The position numbers and the translations under genes were made by a program. From contig PXRO01000037.1 of assembly GCA_003021685.1 (NCBI GenBank), forward strand, positions 221,204 through 285,203: DNA of 64,000 nt. Reading direction: 5' to 3'. The stretch is from Halobacteriales archaeon QS_4_62_28. GTDB lineage: Archaea; Halobacteriota; Halobacteria; Halobacteriales; Haloarculaceae. The notes under the pieces are model-generated. The model was not told where the DNA came from and made no database searches. It was given only the letters and a program-made list of their open reading frames with translations. Below are positions 57,845 to 64,000 of the stretch, piece by piece. Within the stretch, counting starts at the first letter, position 1, and each line of letters opens with the position of its first letter.

Positions 57845-58831
57845 ATGGACACTGTCCTCGTCATCGGTGGAACACGGTTTATCGGGCGTCACACGGTCGA
57901 AGTGTTCCGTGACCAGGGGTACGACGTGACGATATTCAACCGGGGCACGCACTCGAACCCCTTTGCCGACGACCCCACCATCGAACACGTGGCGGGAAAC
58001 CGCCGAGACCGAGAGGACCTGCGGGCCGCCCGCGAGGCGGTCGATCCCGACGCCGTCGTCGACTGCGTCGCGTACTTTCCCGAAGACGTTCGCGAAGCGA
58101 CAGACGTGTTCAGCGACGCCGGGGCCTACGTCTACGTTTCCAGTGGTGCGGCCTACGGTGCCGAGCGCGTTCCAAAGCGTGAGAACGACACCGTACTGGC
58201 CGACTGCACGCCCGAGCAGGCGACCACCGACAGCGCGGCGACGTACGGGCCGCGCAAGGCGGAGGGCGACCGCGAGGTGTTCGCGGCCGCCGACCGGGGC
58301 GTGCGGGCGATGAGTGTCAGGCCGACGGTGGTGTACGGTCCTCACGACTACACCGAACGGTTCGACTACTGGATCGACCGCGTCGACCACCACGACGCTG
58401 TTGTCGTCCCCAGTGATGGGCTGTCCCTCTGGCAGATGGCCTACGTCGAAGACGTGGCGAGTGCGTTACGAATCGTCGCCGAGAATGGCGAGGCGGGCGC
58501 GGCCTACAACGTCGGCGACGAACACGCGCCGACACTCGGCGGATGGATCGAGTTGCTCGCCGACGCCTGTGACACGTCGGTCGAAGCGGTCGGTGCGAGC
58601 GAGCGAGAACTCGCCCGGTTCGACCTCGAACCGGATTCGTTCCCGATCTATCGGTCCCCGCCTCATCTGCTGTCAGTCGAAAAGCTACGGTCGCTCGGGT
58701 GGTCCTCGACCTCGCACGACGAAGCGCTCGCTGCCACTGTCACAGAGCACAGAGCGAGTGAGCGAACAGGGAGAGAAGCGGGGCCCGACCGAGCATACGA
58801 ACAGCGAATGATCCGCGAACTCGGCGAGTGA
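57845..58831 (+). CDS. NAD-dependent epimerase/dehydratase family protein
   Basis: VLVIGGTRFIGRHTVEVFRDQGYDVTIFNRG; YVSSGAAYGAERVPK; YGPRKAEGDREVF. Confidence 0.92.
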   Translation: MDTVLVIGGTRFIGRHTVEVFRDQGYDVTIFNRGTHSNPFADDPTIEHVAGNRRDREDLRAAREAVDPDAVVDCVAYFPEDVREATDVFSDAGAYVYVSSGAAYGAERVPKRENDTVLADCTPEQATTDSAATYGPRKAEGDREVFAAADRGVRAMSVRPTVVYGPHDYTERFDYWIDRVDHHDAVVVPSDGLSLWQMAYVEDVASALRIVAENGEAGAAYNVGDEHAPTLGGWIELLADACDTSVEAVGASERELARFDLEPDSFPIYRSPPHLLSVEKLRSLGWSSTSHDEALAATVTEHRASERTGREAGPDRAYEQRMIRELGE

Positions 58832-58940
58832 GAGGGCTGTCAGCGGTCGGATCGAACGGGCGGCGCGTAGGCACGGAGGCGATGCCGTCGGACGGCATAC
58901 GACCCCCGGCACGGTGCTCCCCCGACTTCTGTCCCCCAAT

Positions 58941-59063
58941 CTATACCCATTTGTCAAGACAGTCCGTCGAGCAAAACGCCAGGTCCACGTCTGAGTCGGA
59001 CTGGTCGACGTGGGCCCTGAGCGTGTACGCCTGTTGGTTGCTGTCACAGTTAACACACGACAT
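58941..59063 (-). CDS. 40-aa zinc-finger-like small protein
   Basis: Own reading of minus strand: MSCVNCDSNQQAYTLRAHVDQSDSDVDLAFCSTDCLDKWV*; CxxC...CxxxC; TATA-like TATAAC about 35 nt upstream; not in the ORF track. Confidence 0.75.
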   Translation of the reverse strand: MSCVNCDSNQQAYTLRAHVDQSDSDVDLAFCSTDCLDKWV

Positions 59064-59250
59064 CGCAACTACGTATTCAGGTACCATTCACATTGTTATA
59101 CTGTACTTACCAGCCGTAGTAGAGAGCAGATAGCCGACCAGGGTCGAAATCGCGACCAGAAACTGACGTCGCGTTCGATCCTCGCTACCGACGCGGCGGC
59201 AACCACCGATCACGGCAAGGGTTTTCACCCGTGGCACGCCAGCCACAGGT

Positions 59251-60309
59251 ATGTTCGACAAAACGAGTTGGATCCGCCTCCCTCACAACGTCGTGGTGGG
59301 CCACGGGGTTCTCGACCAAACCGTCGCTGCGGTCGAGGACATCCACCTGTCGGGACGACCGCTGGTCGTCTCGAGTCCGACCCCGTACGAAGTCGCGGGC
59401 GAGCGCGTCGTCGCACAGTTCGCGGCGACCAACGCGGACCCGGCCGAGGTGATCGTCGAGGAGGCCAATTTCACGGCCGTCGAATCGGTTATCGAAACGG
59501 CACAGTCGGTCGACGCGGGCTTCCTGCTCGGGGTAGGTGGCGGGAAAGCTATCGATATCGCCAAGATGGCCGCCGACGACCTGAACCTGGGCTTTGTCTC
59601 GGTGCCGACCGCCGCGAGCCACGACGGTATCGTCTCGGGCCGGGGGTCGGTCCCAGAAGGCGATACGCGCCACAGCGTCGCCTCGGAGCCGCCACTGGCG
59701 GTCGTCGCCGACACCGAAATCCTCGCGGAGGCCCCCTGGCGGCTGACGACTGCTGGCTGTGCCGACATCATCTCGAACTACACGGCCGTCCGGGACTGGC
59801 AACTCGCCAACCGGCTCAAAAACATCGAGTACTCCGAGTACGCCGGCGAACTCGCGCGAATGACTGCCGAGATGCTCGTCGAGAACGCGGGGTCGATCAA
59901 GCAGGGTCTCGAAGAATCGTCCTGGATCGTCGTCAAGGCACTCGTCTCCTCGGGTGTCGCGATGTCGATTGCCGACTCCTCGCGGCCGGCATCAGGTGCC
60001 GAACATCTCTTTTCCCATCAACTCGACCGGACCGCGCCCGACCCGGCCCTGCACGGCCACCAGGTCGGCGTCGGATCGATCATGACCGAGTACCTCCACA
60101 GCGGGGCGAACGGCCAGTGGATCGACGTGCGTGACGCGCTGGCCTCGATCGGTGCCCCGACGACGGCCGGGGAACTGGGCATCGACGAGGAGACCGTTCT
60201 GGAGGCGCTGACGACCGCCCACGAGATACGGGATCGATACACGATTCTGGGTGACGGGATGAGCGAAGCGGCGGCCCGCGAGGCGGCAACGGTCACGGGC
60301 GTCATCTAG
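59251..60309 (+). CDS. egsA: NAD(P)-dependent glycerol-1-phosphate dehydrogenase
   Basis: FLLGVGGGKAIDIAKMAADDL, SVPTAASHDGIVSGRGSVP, GAEHLFSHQLDR, ALHGHQVGVGSIM. Confidence 0.95.
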   Translation: MFDKTSWIRLPHNVVVGHGVLDQTVAAVEDIHLSGRPLVVSSPTPYEVAGERVVAQFAATNADPAEVIVEEANFTAVESVIETAQSVDAGFLLGVGGGKAIDIAKMAADDLNLGFVSVPTAASHDGIVSGRGSVPEGDTRHSVASEPPLAVVADTEILAEAPWRLTTAGCADIISNYTAVRDWQLANRLKNIEYSEYAGELARMTAEMLVENAGSIKQGLEESSWIVVKALVSSGVAMSIADSSRPASGAEHLFSHQLDRTAPDPALHGHQVGVGSIMTEYLHSGANGQWIDVRDALASIGAPTTAGELGIDEETVLEALTTAHEIRDRYTILGDGMSEAAAREAATVTGVI

Positions 60310-60324
60310 GGCATCGGCCGGGAC

Positions 60325-60807
60325 CTATACTAACCCGGGCGTCTCTGGATCGGACTGCCAGACGCCGTCGCGCAGTTTTCCACCTGATCGGGAGCCGTCG
60401 AACAGGACGAGCAGTCGATACACTGTCTCGGCGTCCGGATCGTCGGCGTTTCGGACGCCGGCGATCGTGACACGGACGATCTGTTCGATTGAACACGTGA
60501 CGCCGGTCGACTCTTCGACAGCGTTTCTGGCGCGGTCTTTGAGCGACCGACCGCTGTCACCCACACATCGCGGGACGCGACGCTGCCCATCCGTGCCGAT
60601 GTGGAGTACGTCGCCGTTGTCGTTGTAGACGCGCACGTACACGTCGGCGATACCTTCACTCGCGCGCTCGCTCGCGTCGTGGTACGCGTCCGCTCTCAGG
60701 GAGAGCGTCGTCTGATTGACCGGAAACGAACCGTGTCGCTTCTGCAGCGACTCGATCCCCTCACCGATGATGTTACTGGACCCACCCGCCATATCCATAT
60801 CATCCAC
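60325..60807 (-). CDS. Nudix-like hypothetical with degenerate Nudix box
   Basis: ADVYVRVYNDNGDVLHIG...SLKDRARNAVEESTGVTCSIEQIVRVTIAG aligns by eye to Nudix region but lacks REUXEE. Confidence 0.6.
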   Translation of the reverse strand: MDDMDMAGGSSNIIGEGIESLQKRHGSFPVNQTTLSLRADAYHDASERASEGIADVYVRVYNDNGDVLHIGTDGQRRVPRCVGDSGRSLKDRARNAVEESTGVTCSIEQIVRVTIAGVRNADDPDAETVYRLLVLFDGSRSGGKLRDGVWQSDPETPGLV

Positions 60808-61068
60808 TGAACGTCGGTACTAATAAAAGCAACCGGTCGTTTTCAGTCTCGGATCCCGTTCAGGTAGCCCTAGTATATAGGAATACACCATCGCGAACAG
60901 TGCGACGACGGCAACCAATGCGGTCGCGTCTGGCGAGAGTGTAAGGCCGCCAGTGCCTGTCCCACCGCAACGTCGTCGCCGACGTTCCAGCGACAGTCGC
61001 GGTGCACACCCACACGCCCCCTGCCACAAGCATAATCCCTTTCCACGGACAAGCCGTACCCCTCGCCA

Positions 61069-62034
61069 ATGTCGAAGTGCGACGCGTGTGGCAAGACCGA
61101 GAATATGCCGTACCGGTGTCACCACTGTGGGGGGACCTACTGCTCTGAACACCGGTTGCCGGAGGCTCACAACTGTCCGGGCCTGGAGAACTGGGACGAC
61201 CCGAACGGCGTGTTCGATAGTGGATTCGACGACAGCGTCCAGACGAACCAGTCACAGGGCAGTGGTGGCTTCAGTGATCGGCTCTCGGTCGATACCGGGC
61301 CCGGGAGCCTGTTCGGGTACTTCCGCGGGAACGCCACCTACACGATGCTCGGACTGATGTGGATCACGTTCCTGTTAGAGCATCTCGTTGCCCTCTTCGG
61401 TATTCCGATCGGGGGCGAAACCTGGAGTGCCATCTTCACGATCCAGCCCCAGCATCCAGAATACGTCTGGACGTGGGTCACATCGATTTTCTCGCACGCG
61501 CCGGTCCAGTTCGGCCACATCGTGTTTAACAGCATCATCATCTTCTTTTTCGGACAGATCGTCGAGGACTACATCGGCTCCAGGAAGTTCGTCTACCTGT
61601 TTATCGGGTCCGGCGTCCTGGCCGGACTCGGTCAGATCGGCCTCGCGCACGCGCAGGTCTTGCTCGATATGACGAACACGCTCGGTCCGGGTGCCCTCGG
61701 TGCCAGCGGTGCCGGCCTGGCGATCATGGGCGTTCTGACGGCGCTCAACCCCAACTTGCGCGTCTATCTCATGTTCCTCCTGCCGATCCCGATCTGGGCG
61801 TTCACCGGCTTCTATCTCGTCATCAGTATCGCGGGCGTCCTCTCGACCGGTGGTGGCCTGCTCGGTGGCAACGTCGCCGACATGGCCCACCTCGTGGGAC
61901 TGCTGGTCGGACTCTGGTACGGTCTCAAAGTCAAGGGACAGCGCCGGACGCCCAACCAGATCCAGCTGGGCGGTGGCGGGCGCGGTCCGGGCGGTCCCGG
62001 CGGGCCGGGTGGACCCGGTCGCCGTCGACCCTGA
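61069..62034 (+). CDS. Rhomboid-family intramembrane serine protease with N-terminal AN1-type zinc finger
   Basis: CDACGKTENMPYRCHHCGGTYCSEHRLPEAHNCPGL (AN1); FSHAPVQFGHIVFNSIIIFFFG, LGASGAGLAIMGVL (GxSG), HLVGLLVGLWYGL. Confidence 0.93.
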   Translation: MSKCDACGKTENMPYRCHHCGGTYCSEHRLPEAHNCPGLENWDDPNGVFDSGFDDSVQTNQSQGSGGFSDRLSVDTGPGSLFGYFRGNATYTMLGLMWITFLLEHLVALFGIPIGGETWSAIFTIQPQHPEYVWTWVTSIFSHAPVQFGHIVFNSIIIFFFGQIVEDYIGSRKFVYLFIGSGVLAGLGQIGLAHAQVLLDMTNTLGPGALGASGAGLAIMGVLTALNPNLRVYLMFLLPIPIWAFTGFYLVISIAGVLSTGGGLLGGNVADMAHLVGLLVGLWYGLKVKGQRRTPNQIQLGGGGRGPGGPGGPGGPGRRRP

Positions 62035-62876
62035 TGGAGCCAGTCCGTCCCGAGTTCGTTCCGGACCCCGCGCTGTCCCGCGAAGAGATGGACGCAGTTC
62101 AGCGCGACATCGCAGCGGCGGCGACGTTCACCGATGACTTCGACTTCGATGTGGCCGCGATTCACCACGACGATGTCAGACAGCAAACACTCGGCACCGC
62201 CGACGAGGCGGGCGATCAGCAAGTGCTCGACGCTGGCGCTATCGAAGACGGGCGTCCACTCGTTGCCGGCGTCGACCAGGCGTTCGTTGACGACGTGGCC
62301 GTCTCGGCTATCGTCCTGACCCGCGGCGACGAGGTTGTCGAGCGCGTCTACGCCGCCGTCGAGACAGAGATCCCCTACGTTCCCGGTTTGCTCTCCTTTC
62401 GCGAGGGGGGCGCGATTCTGGCGGCGTTCGAACACCTCAACGGGACGCCGGACCTCGCGCTGGTCGACGGGAGCGGACGCATTCACTTCCGCGAGGCCGG
62501 ACTGGCGACCCACGTCGGCGTCGTCCTCGACGTGCCAACCGTCGGTGTCGCGAAGAGTCTGCTCTGTGGGACGCCACGCGAGTCACTGGACCGAAGGCTC
62601 CCGGTCGGCACACGAATCGAGGTCGAAGCCGACGATTCGGTCGAGACGACCGATCCCGGAACGCTGATCGGTCACGCCGTCCAGACCCGCCAGTACGAGT
62701 CTGGGAACCGCTCCATCAACCCCCTCTATGTCAGCCCCGGCCACCGGATCAGTGCCGAAACGGCGGCCGACATCGTGCTGGCCTGTCGGGCCGGCTACAA
62801 ACTCCCGGAACCGACGAGACTGGCCGATAGTTACGCCGACGAGGTCAAAGCCGAGGTTCGCACTCAGTATGACTGA
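62034..62876 (+). CDS. nfi: Endonuclease V
   Basis: VAGVDQAFVDDVAVSAIVL, YVPGLLSFREGGAILAAFEHL, LALVDGSGRIHFREAGLATHVGVVLDVPTVGVAKSLLCG. Confidence 0.93.
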   Translation: MEPVRPEFVPDPALSREEMDAVQRDIAAAATFTDDFDFDVAAIHHDDVRQQTLGTADEAGDQQVLDAGAIEDGRPLVAGVDQAFVDDVAVSAIVLTRGDEVVERVYAAVETEIPYVPGLLSFREGGAILAAFEHLNGTPDLALVDGSGRIHFREAGLATHVGVVLDVPTVGVAKSLLCGTPRESLDRRLPVGTRIEVEADDSVETTDPGTLIGHAVQTRQYESGNRSINPLYVSPGHRISAETAADIVLACRAGYKLPEPTRLADSYADEVKAEVRTQYD

Positions 62877-62955
62877 TACTGCCGGTTGTAACTATTGCAA
62901 GAGATTCGCGACCCCGGGCTCGCGGCATGCTTCACGGACGGACAGCCAGCAGTAT
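62876..62955. repeat. 80-nt inverted-repeat element, copy 3 (ATACTG...CAGTAT)
   Basis: atactgccggttgtaact ... acagccagcagtat; first base overlaps endonuclease V TGA exactly as in copy 2. Confidence 0.8.
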
Positions 62956-63022
62956 GACCGCATGGCAGTGTGGCCGGCACAGTGACGGGAACATTAACTA
63001 CCCGGGGGGCGACCCCTCGTGC

Positions 63023-63838
63023 ATGACGAAGACGGTGTTGATAACGGGTGCCGCCTCCAGTATCGGGCAGGCGACGGCACGGACCTTCCTCGACGACGAC
63101 TGGCAGGTCTGGGCGACAGCCAGAAACGACGACCTGGAGGCGTTGGCCGACGAAGGGTGCAAGACGGCCGAACTGGACGTGACCAACGCTCGCGAGTGCG
63201 AGCGGGTCGTCGACAACCTCGTCGCGGCCGAGGGTCGGATCGACTGCCTGGTCAACAACGCTGGCTACGGCCAGTACGGCCCGCTCGAAGATGTCTCGAC
63301 GGTCCAATTACACGAGCAGTTCGACGTGAACGTCTACGGTCCCCATCGACTCGTTCGAGAGGTCCTCCCGCACATGCGTGAGCGCGAGGACGGGACGATC
63401 ATCAACCTCTCTGGTAGCTCCGGCCGGATCGCAGTCCCCGGGTCCGGTGCGTACGCCGGGTCGAAGTTCGCGCTGGAGGCGATGAGCGACGCCCTGCGCT
63501 CTGAGGTCGCATCCTTTGGCGTCGACGTGGTGCTGGTCGAACCCGGCCCCGTCGACAGCGATTTCTTCGAGCGAGGGCGCGAGAGCCCCGAAAGCACCGA
63601 GCAGTCCGGTGCCTACGACTGGCTGTACGAACTGTACGAGGAGACGTCACTGGTCGGTGGCCGTTCTATCGAGGTGACGCCAGAGGAGGTCGCACTGACG
63701 ATCAGGGACGCCACTGTCGCGTCGAACCCGCGGCCCCGCTACCCGGTCGGACAGTTCGCACGCATTACGGCCCTGGCCCGGCACCTTCCGGGCCGGTGGC
63801 AGGACGCTGGGGTCGCGATCCTTCGCAAATTCGTGTGA
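63023..63838 (+). CDS. Short-chain dehydrogenase/reductase
   Basis: VLITGAASSIGQATARTFLDDDWQVWATAR, LVNNAGYGQYG, YAGSKFALEAMSDALRSEV. Confidence 0.95.
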   Translation: MTKTVLITGAASSIGQATARTFLDDDWQVWATARNDDLEALADEGCKTAELDVTNARECERVVDNLVAAEGRIDCLVNNAGYGQYGPLEDVSTVQLHEQFDVNVYGPHRLVREVLPHMREREDGTIINLSGSSGRIAVPGSGAYAGSKFALEAMSDALRSEVASFGVDVVLVEPGPVDSDFFERGRESPESTEQSGAYDWLYELYEETSLVGGRSIEVTPEEVALTIRDATVASNPRPRYPVGQFARITALARHLPGRWQDAGVAILRKFV

Positions 63839-63975
63839 CCGACAGCGTCGACGACCTCGCTGTGACCCCCCGCTATGAATAGATAAGCAACCGCGCCGAA
63901 TACATCGGAGACACCGAAAGCCCTCGTACAGTTGCAGTCCCGCGGCTCGCTGCGCGCGCTTCGCGTGCTTGCCAC

Positions 63976-63996
63976 GAGGGACTCTCCGAGTCCCTC
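63976..63996. repeat. Short perfect hairpin
   Basis: GAGGGACTC-tct/cc-GAGTCCCTC, 9-bp arms, 3-nt loop, at window end. Confidence 0.7.
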
Positions 63997-64000
63997 GGCC

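Noticed and set aside
60820-61170. Minus-strand ORF with TM-like C-terminus (LTLSPDATALVAVVALFAMVYSYILGLPERDPRLKTTGCFY)
   Set aside because: The hydrophobic stretch is suggestive but there is no plausible start nearby and the upstream part runs through the rhomboid gene; not supported enough to call.
1-64000. CRISPR array, rRNA operon, prophage or IS transposase
   Set aside because: No regularly spaced repeats, rRNA-like sequence, integrase, transposase or phage structural motifs were seen.

Overview
This is a 64 kb stretch of a high-GC haloarchaeal chromosome. The basis is acidic proteomes, a CetZ tubulin, GGGP synthase and glycerol-1-phosphate dehydrogenase for archaeal ether lipids, Bat/HTH-10 and HalOD1 sensors, and PurN-PurH and FolC-FolP fusions. 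It looks mostly like core chromosome: trpCBA, aspS, topA, folCP, purNH, gltB, proS, aroC, aroA, aCPSF1/FttA, purB and others. I saw no CRISPR array, rRNA, prophage or complete transposon. The most interesting signals are non-coding or small-scale. (1) A family of three ~80-nt inverted-repeat elements bounded by ATACTG...CAGTAT sits on or just after stop codons. (2) A 39-bp duplication of the tRNA-Ser(TGA) 3' end, 112 bp away, looks like a minimal att-site scar. (3) A 63-bp duplication of the 5' end of an M20 amidohydrolase brackets a secreted beta-helix gene. (4) Three 11-12 nt strictly alternating purine-pyrimidine runs lie upstream of topA. (5) There are active-site-altered proteins: an MGMT-like protein with PDHR instead of PCHR, a REC domain with Glu at the phospho-acceptor, and a degenerate Nudix protein. 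(6) Several small ORFs are absent from the supplied track. All product calls come from reading motifs by eye; no database search was run.
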